A stretch of DNA of 64,000 nucleotides from Leptodontidium sp. MPI-SDFR-AT-0119 (lineage: Eukaryota; Ascomycota; Leotiomycetes; Helotiales; Leptodontidiaceae). Made by a program: the position numbers and the translations under genes. The stretch covers positions 496,001 to 560,000 of the forward strand of contig JAHLEZ010000001.1 in the NCBI GenBank assembly GCA_020726505.1. Reading direction: 5' to 3'. The notes beneath the pieces are model-generated. The model did no database searches, was not told the DNA's origin, and saw nothing but the letters and a program-made list of their open reading frames with translations. Below, one piece after another: positions 47,027 to 58,310 of the stretch; within the stretch, counting starts at the first letter, position 1; each line of letters opens with the position of its first letter.

Positions 47027-47603
47027 CCTGACGTTCTTCGTTTTGGTAATTTTGGTTTAATTGACTGAGATGAAGTGAGATGAGATAACGGAGAGAATGT
47101 TGATAAAGTATTTTGGTAGCTTGGAATCGTGAGATGCAGTGGGTTGAGTGAGGTTGTGTAGGTACGGATGTCAGCGACAAAGCAGTTTACCGAGACCCCG
47201 CAGGGGATCGTGGAGCCGAGGCTTGCTCGGGCTGGCTGGTACACTCCAGAACTTCTACCCGACTTTACTTTCACAGCCCTAGATCATGAACTTAAATCAA
47301 CGACATCTCGAATCTAAATCCCTCTAAGTAACGTACAAAATTGTAAAAAACCTGTTCCTCAAATCGCGGAATAATCATACAAGATGTAACGCAAGCAAGT
47401 AAGTACGATCCGAGTGCTGACCCAATGGACGGAAGAACCTTCCAAAAACAGGCGCACTGCCGAGCCGTTAAATAACGAGGTCACGTTTCTCAGGTAAGAC
47501 ATTGGAACTAAACACAAAACCTCCAGACATCAATTCTCCATCAACCAACAAGACACACACCAGATCATGAACCCTTCATAACCATCACATCAACTAATCC
47601 AAA
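47027..47603. promoter_or_regulatory. Shared divergent promoter of enoyl-CoA hydratase pair
   Basis: The 577 bp lie between two head-to-head paralogues. At 47216-47230 there is an inverted repeat CCGAG-N5-CTCGG. It includes CCGAGG, the complement of CCTCGG, the core reported for the fatty-acid regulators FarA/FarB. CCCCGC at 47196-47201 matches a CreA-type carbon repression site on the minus strand. Both motifs are short, so their presence is suggestive only. Confidence 0.5.
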
Positions 47604-48678
47604 ATGACCGTCTCCCCACCACCAAACCCACCACCAAAGACCAAAGCTCCACCCCCAAAATGCAGCTCCGTCTTAATCACCTTCCCTATCCCGCACGTCC
47701 TGCTCGTGACTATCAACCGGCCGAAACAGATGAATGCTCTAACTGTAGCGGCGTCTTATGAGCTGGATAAGTTGTGGAAGTGGTTTGATGAGGAGGAGGA
47801 GCTGTAAGCCCCCTTTTTTATGTTATGTTTTCGGTTCTCGTTCATATCAGGAAGAAACGTACCTTGGACAGAAGAAGGATGGATTCTAACACGATTTGGT
47901 AGTCGAGTGGGCATTATCACTGGAGCTGGGACGAAAGCTTTTTCCGCTGGTATGGATCTGAAAGGTAGGTTTTCCCCTTTTTTTGTCTTTTGACATATCT
48001 TCACATCCTCAATTCATTTATAATTGCCCTTCAACTTCTCCTCCATGATAATAAATGTGAGCGAACTAACAACCCCAATTAGAGCGTGAAAACGCTTCAA
48101 CCTCCCCCATCGGCAAATGGAAAAACTTCTACCCCTCCACAGGCTTCGCAGGCCTCACCCGCCGCACCGGCAAAAAACCCATCATCGCCGCAATAAACGG
48201 GCACGCTCACGGCGGCGGATTCGAAATAGCACTCAACTGCGACCTGGTCATCGCATCGCGCACCGCTGATTTCAGACTCCCTGACGTCCTGCGCGGCACG
48301 GCTGCCATAGAAGGCGCGTTCCCGCGCATCGTGAGGAATTTCGGTCTCCAGAGAGCGATGCTGCTTGCGCTGACGGGGTATGTGTTGAGTGCGAAGGAGG
48401 CGAGGGAGTGGGGGTTTGTGGTGGGTGTTGTGGAGGGGGAGGAGTTGCTTGGGGAGGCAGTTAGGCTTGCGGGGGTGGTGGCGGGGATGAGTCCTGATAG
48501 TGTGGTTGTTAGTCGGAGTGGTGTTAGGCAGGGCTGGGAGGGGGGGAGTGTGGAGGATGCGGTCAGGACGACGGCGGAGAGGTATGCGGAGGACTTGATG
48601 GAGGGTGAAAATTTGAAGGAGGGGTTGAAGGCTTTTAAGGAGAGGAGGGCGCCGAGGTGGGTGCCTTCGAAATTGTAG
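47604..48678 (+). CDS. Peroxisomal crotonase paralogue with Asp at second catalytic site
   Basis: Three exons (47604-47803, 47903-47964, 48083-48678) give 285 aa. The crotonase blocks are IITGAGTKAFSAGMDLK, AAINGHAHGGGFEIALN with Glu135, and FRLPDV, where Asp155 stands 20 residues further on at the position of the second catalytic Glu. The protein ends in WVPSKL, a peroxisomal targeting signal. Crotonases lacking the second Glu often act as isomerases or on other acyl-CoA chemistry, so this copy may not be a standard hydratase. The N-terminus is Pro-rich (PPPNPPPKTKAPPPK). It forms a divergent pair with the gene ending at 47026 and was probably born by inverted duplication. Confidence 0.88.
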
Positions 48679-48823
48679 GTTGAGTGGTGAGATGGTTGCT
48701 GATTCCTTGCCGTGTCTGTTTGCAAGTCCTCCCGCTGAAGCATAGTTCTTGCATGTTTTTCTCCGGAGTGTTGGTTCACATGTGGAAGAGTTCTGTGTAA
48801 ATGCAGTCTTCTCACTGCTCAGC

Positions 48824-50623
48824 CTAATAGAGAGTTATATCTTCCACTTTCCCATCAACGAGAGCTTCTCCGTTCATCAGTCCATATATGTAGCATTCTC
48901 CAACCAGAACATATCCACCTTCATCTCGTGGTCGAATAACGAACGGTGTGTCAAATCCCAAGAACACACAAATCCTATCACCCACCTCAATCCTAAGGGG
49001 TCCTAGTCCCAGATAACCCAGCTGTGTAGCAAAGACCCTTCGACGAAACGAAACTGCCGACATTGTGGCAACAAACTTTCTAGCCGACTCATCAAGGTCG
49101 AGATTGGCCTCAAGATCTCGATCCTCGCTAATAGCTCTTAGACCGTCCTCAGCCCGAGTCGTGAGATCTTGGAAGTGTTGTTGGAAATCATCAGGTGCAG
49201 GATTGCCAGAGTAGTCTATACCAGCTACCAGTGTCCTCCACAAGATATCCGGATAGTATGACTGTCCGTTGGGATGCACGCCGGCTGAGCTGCAAAGTAT
49301 CTGGAGGCAGTCCAGCCACGCCATAAACGCTGACTCTATGTTTGGGTACTCTTCTGATCCCCTTTCATATGCTGACTCTGGATACGGAGGTGTGAATTCA
49401 GTGATCTTGTCGAAATTGCAGCCTGAGAGGGCGATACTCTGTTGATCCTCACTGTAAATCGCGTTTGTGGGAGGAATGATGCCCTCAGAAGCATGATACG
49501 ATGCAATTGAAGCGAGGGATCCCAATACAGTATTGCCATGATGCTTCGTCCAGTCCGGAACCCAGGATGGTAGGCCCTCCATATTGCGATCAGAACCAAT
49601 GCCAGCACGATGTAGAATCATATTAGAGGAGCCATCCCGTGTTAAAAGTCTGACAGCCGATTTAAGAAAGACCCCAGGCGGCGAAGTGATATAGTCGGGC
49701 TCGAAGCTAGAATCTTCGACATCATCTGCGATGCCTAGTAAGGCGAAAAGTCGGTCACGGTCATCCGAAGCTTCCAGGAATGAATAATCAACCAGCAAAG
49801 ATGCCAGACCGAGTGGAACTGCAACTGCGCGAAGACAACGAAGGCCCCACGCAATTTTCAAAGTTGACAGACCTATTGGTCCACGGTTCAACTCACCATT
49901 CTCGGTGATCATTAGAAGCGCCATCAAGCCATTGTGCTCTATTTGAACCACTATAAATGCCAGTAACAACCACGGAACACTTCGCTTGCCACAGACGATC
50001 TCTACTTGGCTTGCAAGGGCCATTTCCTGGAGGATCCAGACACGGCGGAACCATGGGTGTTCCAGCAAGGTGGAAAGAGCTTTCCAGCTCGAAGAAGGCC
50101 ATTCGCAGCCTTCTGAATGAAGGAGAGAAGACCGAGAGATGTTCACTACACCATCGTGCTCAAACTTCTTCAACGCGGTATTGAGTGTGACAATGAATTC
50201 CAGAGCCTCGTCGGTAATCGGTGTTGAATCTCCGAGCCATGCAATTGTGCTCTTCGCCGCGGGATACACATCACGCATTAACCTGATCTGAACCGCCTTC
50301 TCAGAAGCATTGCTCTGATCGATACACAAAGCGTCGATCCAGATATACCCAAGATCTGAGTTTGACGCTGCCATGTGGAGAACCGACATGGCAGATACCG
50401 TGATGGCAATAGAGAAGCCATCGCACCACACCTTGTTCGGCTTCTCTGACGACCCCCAGAGGTAGGAGATGGCTACATATTCGCATGGTAGGTCGTCTAG
50501 ATTGACAACGAGAAATTCGCATTGGATGGTATCGATATCGGGTTGGTTATGGGTCTGGTTGAACGATGCTTTCAAGAGCCTAATCTGGCGAGGCTCGGTG
50601 AAAGGTGGGTATTCAAACGACAT
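48824..50623 (-). CDS. HET-domain (heterokaryon incompatibility) protein
   Basis: This single-exon 599-aa protein has the three HET blocks (PF06985): VAISYLWGS at about 50-58, LGYIWIDALCIDQ at 91-103 with QIRLMRDVY, and FRRVWILQEMALA near residue 190. These domains mediate self/non-self recognition in filamentous ascomycetes and can trigger cell death when incompatible alleles meet. The C-terminal part includes DRLFALLGIA, also usual in this group, and a last segment (GDRICVFLGFDTPFVIR, YVLVGECYIYGLMNGEAL) common to many HET proteins. No NACHT, WD40 or ankyrin module is fused. The partner is unknown. HET genes are multi-copy and variable, so orthology is hard to assign. Confidence 0.92.
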   Translation of the reverse strand: MSFEYPPFTEPRQIRLLKASFNQTHNQPDIDTIQCEFLVVNLDDLPCEYVAISYLWGSSEKPNKVWCDGFSIAITVSAMSVLHMAASNSDLGYIWIDALCIDQSNASEKAVQIRLMRDVYPAAKSTIAWLGDSTPITDEALEFIVTLNTALKKFEHDGVVNISRSSLLHSEGCEWPSSSWKALSTLLEHPWFRRVWILQEMALASQVEIVCGKRSVPWLLLAFIVVQIEHNGLMALLMITENGELNRGPIGLSTLKIAWGLRCLRAVAVPLGLASLLVDYSFLEASDDRDRLFALLGIADDVEDSSFEPDYITSPPGVFLKSAVRLLTRDGSSNMILHRAGIGSDRNMEGLPSWVPDWTKHHGNTVLGSLASIASYHASEGIIPPTNAIYSEDQQSIALSGCNFDKITEFTPPYPESAYERGSEEYPNIESAFMAWLDCLQILCSSAGVHPNGQSYYPDILWRTLVAGIDYSGNPAPDDFQQHFQDLTTRAEDGLRAISEDRDLEANLDLDESARKFVATMSAVSFRRRVFATQLGYLGLGPLRIEVGDRICVFLGFDTPFVIRPRDEGGYVLVGECYIYGLMNGEALVDGKVEDITLY

Positions 50624-52680
50624 GGTGATGGCCAGCCCCTGATCCCTAATTAATTCCCTATTGCGGTATTGATGTCAAAAGGATGGTATCCTGGTAAATC
50701 CAGCAAGGTAGCAACCTAAACCGTGTCGAGTTAGATGCACCGAGCGGCCTGTCAAAATGGATTATGAAGTCATGTTCCGAGCCGAAATCCTCGGCGCTCC
50801 GTATTCACGTATGAGGTTGTACCTAGCCTCGCAGCACTACTTGTAACTGCTGGACCGTACTCCATTCCTAAGGGGATAGCGTAGGCGGAAGCCACACGCA
50901 TATTATTCCACCTAACCCAATTGGAAGTTGGAACGAACACCTGCAAATAATTAACAGATGCGAGCGAGACGCCCCTCTCTTTGTTCTCGGGCTGCTCTGC
51001 TCTGCTCTGGACTTCTCTGCCAAGCAAATGATGCACGCCCGGCAATTGTCTTGACCCGGATCCCGACCCCCTTCTCTGCAGGGCTAAAAGGCTTACTGTA
51101 TTGGAAATCCATGTGCACATGTGGTCTCACGTAATACCGCTGCGGAAGACCAGACAGGAAAAAGATATAAGGTAGCGTGAAGTTGTCTCTGTTCTCGAGC
51201 TCGTTATCAGATTCAAATCGCTGCCATCTAATCTAATCATATCATATCATATCATATCAGATGTACTTCTCTACAGTACATACCTTCAACAACAAAGAAT
51301 AGGCCTTCTGCTGACAGGTCTTCAGTCATACGAATAAGAAGTAAGTTGCTTGCTGATTCTGATGAACTGCCGGATTCCGAATGATTCTCCACTCCCAGCT
51401 CCTCCTATTCTTCCATGCCAAGTCCATTTCTTGTCGGGCTTGGCAGCATGCTCCCTCTCGGCTCGCTCTCTAATCAGATGCCGCGATAAAATGATAAGTA
51501 AGATCCCGCCTCCCAGAACCTTGTCATGACGTCCGAGTCTGTCTGGATGAACGGGTTGGAGAGGATAGGATATGGGCTATGGGATAGGATAGGACAGGAC
51601 AGGGTATGGAATGATAGGACCACAGCTTAGCTTACCTTATCTTGCCTTACCTAGCTGAGGGAGGGAGGATACGATGCTCTTGTGCTCACAATCTAATTTT
51701 AAAAGTTGCCAACACAACACCAAGCTTTTCCTTCCTGTGGCTTTGAATAATTCCAGGTTCCCACCTGACAGTTTCCACTTGACAGCTACCCACCCACCCG
51801 CACACCCACCCAACTGGCCTCATCAAGGAAGCCCCGTCATTTATTCTACGTTTTCCCCCGAACCGCCGGATTTGCTGCTACAGTAGACTCAAGTACAGTA
51901 CAGTACTTCGTAGTCCTTAAATATGGTAGCTGCGCACGTAGGTAAATACCTACCTATGTATGGAGGGTAGGTACTGTACAGTAGGGAGAAATCCAAGCCC
52001 GCCAATATTAAGCCTACGCCGCCGAATACTGTTTGAATAGCACCGCCAACACTGAATCACCATCACCACCATCACTACCATCTCCAGCCACCGACTGGTC
52101 CCGACTAAGATCCTACTGCCCATCATGCCCATCCATCGTCCCTCAGCCACACGCACAAGACCTTACTATGATCTCTGCCTAGAAGCCTGGGCGCCCAAGC
52201 AAGGTTAACTCTATATAAGCATCCTCAGTGGCTCCAGCTTTCAATGTGAGATTCAGGCATTGTGACACATTTGCACTGTCTCCATTCGTCCACCAGCCTG
52301 TCGCGCATTGCTGTTGGTCCACAGTGCGGCGCTCCATCTCACCATTCCATTTCATCCCATGCCAGCATATTTTACCTCCGTAGAATGGCCAAGGCGCTCG
52401 AGCAGGGCAAGGCAGGGCAAGGGCATAACAAAGGCAAGGCAGCTTACTGTAGCATCCTCCGAGTGATCCGGCACAGCACTCAGCTCACATTATTATTACC
52501 ATTCATCTCGGCCTTTGTTTCGGACTGCGAGAGTTATTGTTTAACCTACTCTCTTTTCTACTTCGTCCTTTCTCCCCTCCATCTTATTGTTCTTGTCTTG
52601 TTCTCGTCCCTACATAATCGACGGTTACATATATACCTGCGGTCCTCCTCAACTGCAAGTATCGCCCCCGTTCGCCCATC
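50624..52680. other. 2-kb intergenic region between divergent genes
   Basis: Contains the promoters of the HET gene (leftward) and the arylsulfotransferase-like gene (rightward). ATATC repeats lie near 51236-51260, GATAGGATAG/GACAGGACAG-type repeats near 51565-51605, and TACAGTACAGTAC near 51892. No gene was recognised. Confidence 0.5.
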
Positions 52681-54666
52681 ATGAAATCTCTCCAGATATT
52701 GGCAACTCTCCCCGTGACATGGGTAGCAGCATTTTCGTTCAACGCCTGGGACCTGGGATTCCATGGCGTGTACCCCACACAGCATTTCCAATCCGTAGAC
52801 TTCCAACCGCCAGCACCAAAAGTCACGAAAAGTGATCCACGATGCGACAAAGGAAACCTCTTTATAACGCCGAGAGGGCCGTTGGTGAACGGCGCAGCGC
52901 GAGGTCCCGTCATCCTGGATAACAAGGGGGAGATGATCTGGATGGACAACACCAAATACGAACAGGCTATGAATTTTAACGTCCAGAAATATAAGGGAGA
53001 AGATTACCTGACTTTCTGGACCAAGACGATAAAGAGGACGAAGAAAAATGGAAAGGTCAAGAAATCCAAGAAGTCTTTTGTGATGGTATGTCTGTCCCAC
53101 TCCGAATTATCCGTGAATTTGTGATTGACCGACTTTTCAAGCTCAACTCGGCGTATGAAGTCGCCTATAAAATCACACCTCAGGGCCATGGTCTCAAGGG
53201 AGATTCTCATGAGTTCCGCATCACGCCAGAAGGCACTGCACTTATCGTCATCTACAAGAAGCACGAAGCGGATTGTACGGATCTGGGTCTTGGCAAGAAA
53301 TGCTGGATCCAAGATGGATGGTTCCAAGAAATCGACATCGAGACCAACGAGCTCCTGTTCGAGTGGAAAGCCACCGAACACATCAGCATGAAAGATGTGT
53401 ATAGCAGTCCCTCGATGAAAGACGGGCACGGTAAGAGTAAGGAAGACGCATTCGACTTCTTCCACATCAACAGCGTCGACAAGACCGAGTCGGGAGACTA
53501 CATCGTCTCAGCACGATACATGCTCGCCGTGATCTGCATCAGTGGCAAGACGGGCGAACTCCTCTGGCAACTCGGTGGCAAGAACAACAACTTTAAGGAT
53601 CTCGACCACGCACTCGACTTCGCATGGCAACACCACGTCACATGGCAAGGAAACAACACCCTCTCCCTCTTCGACAACCACGCCAACACCGTCCTTCACG
53701 GCCCCTCCAAACACAGCAAAGGCATGATCATCCACCTAGACATGGAGAAGATGACCGCAAGCCTCGTACACAAATACGTGCACCCCGATAAAATCCTCAA
53801 CGTCTCCCAAGGCTCCGTGCAAATCATCCCCGAGAGCGGAAACGTGCTCGTCGGATTCGGCAACTCGCCAACCTACGTCGAGTACGCATTCAACGGCGAA
53901 GTCCTCTGCGCCGCCCACTTCGCGCCCCATCTCCTCTTCGAGCTCGTCGATTTCGGTTTCGTGAAATCGTACCGCGTGTTCAAGCACCCCTGGGTAGGGA
54001 GGCCCAATACCGTCCCAGATGTAGCGGTGAAAGACGGGACGGCGTACGTGAGCTGGAATGGAGCTACGGAGGTTACGGGCTGGAGATTACAGACTGCGTC
54101 CGAGATGGAGGCAGAAGATGAAGACGAATTCGTTACGATCAAAGACGTGAAGCGCGATGGTTTCGAGACGGCTATTAAACTCGATAAGAAACATAAATAC
54201 GTCCGTATCGTTGCTTTGGATGCGAAGAGCGCCGTGTTAGCTTCATCAGCTATCGTGAAGGCGCCGGGGAAATCATCTGTACGTCCCCTTCTCCCCCCCT
54301 TTTCAATTCCCCAATCTCAACCCCTCATTCTTATTTTGTTTTTTCCCCTTCCATCTCGGCGAAAAATATATGCTAATAATATATCTCCCACAGTTATCAT
54401 TCTGGTCCATCTTCGCAATAATGAGCATCTCAGCCCTCCTCTCCGGCACCACAGCCGCATTCCTCATCCACCGACGCGCCCGCCTCCCCTCCTCTCTCTC
54501 CATGACACGTCTGCGAATCCACTTCCCGCGCAGCCTATCCGATCTGAAATTCCGCTCGCATACTGGCTACAGGGACGTCCCGGCGGTAGTAGAGGATGAT
54601 TATGATACCGAGGCTGCGCCGCTGTTGTTGGATGAGAGGGATCCGAGTCCGAGTCGTTCGGTATAG
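52681..54666 (+). CDS. Arylsulfotransferase-like membrane protein
   Basis: Three exons (52681-53085, 53142-54278, 54394-54666; both introns phase 0) give 604 aa. A signal peptide (MKSLQILATLPVTWVAA) is followed by the fungal arylsulfotransferase domain (PF14269 type): RGPVILDNKGEMIWMDN, HEFRITPEGTALIVIYK, FDFFHINSVDKTESGDYIVSAR, GELLWQLGGKNNNF, FAWQHHVTWQGNNTLSLFDN and GSVQIIPESGNVLVGFG. These are blades of a propeller fold. Exon 3 supplies one membrane helix (FWSIFAIMSISALLSGTTAA) followed by a basic, then acidic, cytosolic tail, so the propeller faces the secretory lumen or cell exterior. Sulfotransfer activity in fungal members is largely unproven, so the name is by homology. The basic, lysine-rich stretch near residues 118-133 is unusual. 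Confidence 0.88.
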
Positions 54667-56816
54667 CCAAGCGAGGAAGGGAGTATATCGATTGAGGGGG
54701 TGAAGGATGAGGAGGGGGAGGAGAGAAAAAATTGAGCGTATGCGTATATATACGTACCAGAGATACCATTTTTCCTGCGACTTCAAACTTCCAACTTCCA
54801 GTTTATTTTGCATTTTCTATCAATTTTACGATCTGCTACTAGTTTTTATTTGTAATTGGGATGGATAAATGGATGGATGGACGGGATGGGATGGAGTTTA
54901 TGGCGATGGAAATTTTGGAAGATGGATTTTATAAAAAATTAATCTCTTCTACATCAACATCTAGGTACAATTAAATCTAAATATCTAAATAATGGAAATT
55001 GTATATTTCTATTGATCCATTCAATTCGACGTTTTTTCCTCCTTCTCCTACATTTAATTAGTTCACCTACGGAGTCTCGTTCGATTAAGCCTTTCGTAGA
55101 TCTACATTACATTATATTAGGCAGGTATGTGCGACTCCCCCCCTCACCTCCCAACAAACCAACCCAAAAATACATCCACAAAACACACGCAAACTCAGAC
55201 TTATGTTCTCCATCCTCCTCTCCACAAGCACACGACAGGACGTTGCATTTAACTTTGTCCTCTGTCAACAGTGCAGGCTGGGTAAGCGAGGATGTCACTG
55301 CCAAGCTGTGATATGTTCGATTTCATGATCCTGAACACACCAGCCTCACTTGCGGGACGGGAGTTTCGGATCAAGATCGAATGGCATGTCACTGCGAACA
55401 GGGGATATTAAAATGGAGTGAGATAAGCTAGGGCTGAATTTTATGCTTATTTGCGGTTTCTTGCAGGAGGGGAGGGTTGGTTATTTGGGAGATCTACGCT
55501 GGGGGTGGTGGTGTTGTGAGGGATGATCACGTGATTGTAGGTGGTGGAAGGGTTGTGTCTGCCTTGCTCGCCCCCGTATGTATGTAGGTAGATAGGTACT
55601 GGAGAGGTTTTTATTGTTGTTACTATGAACTATGTTTCGATACCTTGGGTTTGCGTTCGGAAGTTTCTGCTAGTTGTTTAGAGCTCTGGACATGTGTGCT
55701 ATTCAATGCGGGAACTTACCTCCCTTCCACCCTTTCTACGTGTCTAAATCTATACAGAAATTGTTGATGAGAATATTTGTGAATATAAAAGTTCATCTCA
55801 TTGAGATGGCTTAATCTGGTGATCAATTTCCTCTCTGTATCTTTCTAATGCTTGTTTAATCAAATGTCTTCAACAGGCTCGTCTGTACCTGATAACATCG
55901 CGGAACTGCCCTTGGTGCAAAACTCGTACAGCTGGGCATTACAACTCACAAATATTTAAGTTTACGAGAGCGATACCTCTGGGGTATTTGTGTAAATTAA
56001 GTACATGAATCCTAAATTAACGATATAGGGAGGTTAGGTGGAGCATATCTTTTTTTTTCCCCCTTCGCCCAATGAAACCTCGTTGAATCTGCGCTTGGGA
56101 TCGCAATGCAAGATCTTCCTAAGAGCAGCATGGTATTTACCTAAATTGTTCTGATTCTGTGACGCTGCTAAATTTGGTGCTCGTTAGTATCTTTCTTGCT
56201 TTGTGAAGAAGCTTGGAAATGCTTTGTGTAATGGTCTTTGGACACCGAAACCGAGATGAGATTGATTCCTGTACATGGTTTCGCTTACTCACAGTGGTAC
56301 AATTATCTTCGTGCTTCAGGAGAGACTTGAGTCGATTTTCTGAAGGGCTGTTACTAATTTATCGGGCCTGGATAGTTCCTCTGGGATATGAGATTGTAAA
56401 CGCTCGATTTGGTGTCACCCCTTGTAACGAGCGACAGCAGTTAATTGGCTTTGGACTCGAACCAAAATTTGTTTCTTCACTACAAGGACGGAGTGAGTTC
56501 GTCAGCCCAACTTTGAAACGATCGACTCTCGATTCAGTCACCTTCCTACCGCGTGTCCAAATAGAAAACAGTGGTGCATTCTATCGTCTGTCGCGTCACG
56601 ATTCTGAGGAAAGTAGAAAATTACTGGTAGTGAATTTGGAGGGGGAACCTTAAGCGAGGAAGCACAGGATATCAACACAGACCCGGCTGACCGAGTCTGT
56701 CAAGACCGCATTCGATTGTGACGCATTGGCAAATATTTCAAAAATCGACGCTCAATTGCTCGAAACTCAAATCACGTCGCAGCTCACTCCAAGACCTATC
56801 TACCTCAAAAAGCAAT
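54667..56816. other. 2.1-kb intergenic region, no gene accepted
   Basis: Converging 3' ends flank this stretch. Early parts have GGATGGATGG-type runs near 54860; much of the rest is AT-leaning. The ORF at 56213-56653 (146 aa) has no recognisable motif and was not accepted. Confidence 0.45.
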
Positions 56817-58310
56817 CTAAGCTCTCAAAGCCCAAAGTCCCGTCTTCTCCGCCCACTCAAAGAACACCTCCCTCTGACCCTGTCTCAACAACTCATCACC
56901 CATAACATACTCCCTCTCCCAACTCCAGCTCACTGGTCCCAACTGGCCCTGGATAATCTCACCATGCCTCAACGCATTCTTCGACACCTCCAAATCACCT
57001 ACATACTCCCTTGCAACTTTCCAGTCGGTATCGGGATCGATCTCGAGTACCTTCCTCGCGAAGTCGGGATGGTTGGATATACGTTCCCAAGTCATCGGCG
57101 CGTCCATGTATGCTTTCAAGCCGTGGCGAGCGTTGCTGGCTCGGTTGTAGGCGTGTGGTACCATTTGTCGCTGGGTGCGTTGCATGTACTCGATTTGATT
57201 CGCAGCGAAGGTCTTGAATTCATCCAAGTCAACACCATCGTCTTTCTCAATCTTCGCACGCATATCTTTAATCTCCGACTCGAGCACTTGTAGTCTGTAC
57301 GCGGCCCATTCCTTGTACATGATTTTCAGATCTGTGACGGGTCGTGTGTTGGTTAGGTAGGAGACGTCGTACATCCCAGGCACGGCGGCGCGGAAGGACG
57401 TCACGCTGGCGATTCTCTCTTTAACGCCGATGGCGCGGGATGCGAGATGTTCTTGTTGTGTTGTTAGTACTGGGTAATGGATTTGATTAGGTGGTGTTGG
57501 GATCGAGTGAGCTCTTACCGAGGATTCCGCCTTGGATGATGTATGCACAGCCATAGCTTGGTCCCTCGACTTTCTCGATCTTCTTATCGCCGCGCTTGAT
57601 GTATGTCTCTCCACCCACCATACCTTCCGTATGGCTTAGCATAACGATGCAAGCATACGGATATGAATCATAGCTAGATCCTAGTCAGCACTCCAAATTT
57701 TAAAGCCCCTCAGAGAAATTTCGAGGGAAAGAAAGGGAACGTACTGCCAAGGCAAAATATTCGAATTCAAAGGATCAAAGCTCTTCTGCTCCTCTGTCAA
57801 GGGAATCGTAACATGCTGCGGCACCTTACTAATCTCCCTCTTCATCTCCTCGACATCACAACTTTCCGTCTGGACACTCACGAACCCCTCCTCGAGCTGG
57901 AAGATCGGGATGAGTGGCGCTTTCATGTTCTCGGACATAATCCGCAGCGTCTCAGGGTGGTTCCAGAGATCGTGGAGGAACTTGGAGTGGCCACCTGCGT
58001 TACGCAGGATGAGCGCGTTAGAACCCCATGTTGCGGAACAGTGTTCTAACACCTCGTCTGAGAAGAGGGCACGTCGGTAGGCGAGGACTCCTTCATGTGA
58101 GAGGAAGGGGAAGGCAGCTGTCGCGGCGATGGGCGTTGATGATGGACGTTGTTCTAGGTGGAGGTCCGCGAGGGAGAAGAGATGTGCTGGCGGGGTGTAG
58201 TTGAGATGGATCTATGAGGTGAGATTCGAATTCGGGGGTCTGGTGGGGATGGAGGATTGACTTACGGCGGGATCGAAGGTTTCCATTTCGTCTGTAGATA
58301 GAGAACCCAT
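56817..58310 (-). CDS. 2OG-Fe(II) oxygenase-like protein
   Basis: Four minus-strand exons (58310-58266, 58211-57745, 57673-57519, 57451-56817) give 433 aa. The iron-binding HxD is in WHYDSYPYACIVMLS (His171, Asp173). The central MVGGETYIKRGD and the block around His224 (GGILEHLASRAIG) with ERIASVTSFR supply the distal His and a plausible 2OG-binding Arg. Similar proteins are common, uncharacterised Pezizomycotina dioxygenases. The codon for His171 is formed only by splicing (CA from exon 2, C from exon 3), so an unspliced reading shows Gln there. The C-terminal 200 residues are helical with several Trp and no known domain. Substrate unknown; no signal peptide. Confidence 0.78.

Noticed and set aside
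52558..53100. 180-aa minus-strand ORF
   Set aside because: It is the shadow of exon 1 of the arylsulfotransferase-like gene.
56213..56653. 146-aa plus-strand ORF
   Set aside because: No motif or splice partner; likely random opening in intergenic DNA.
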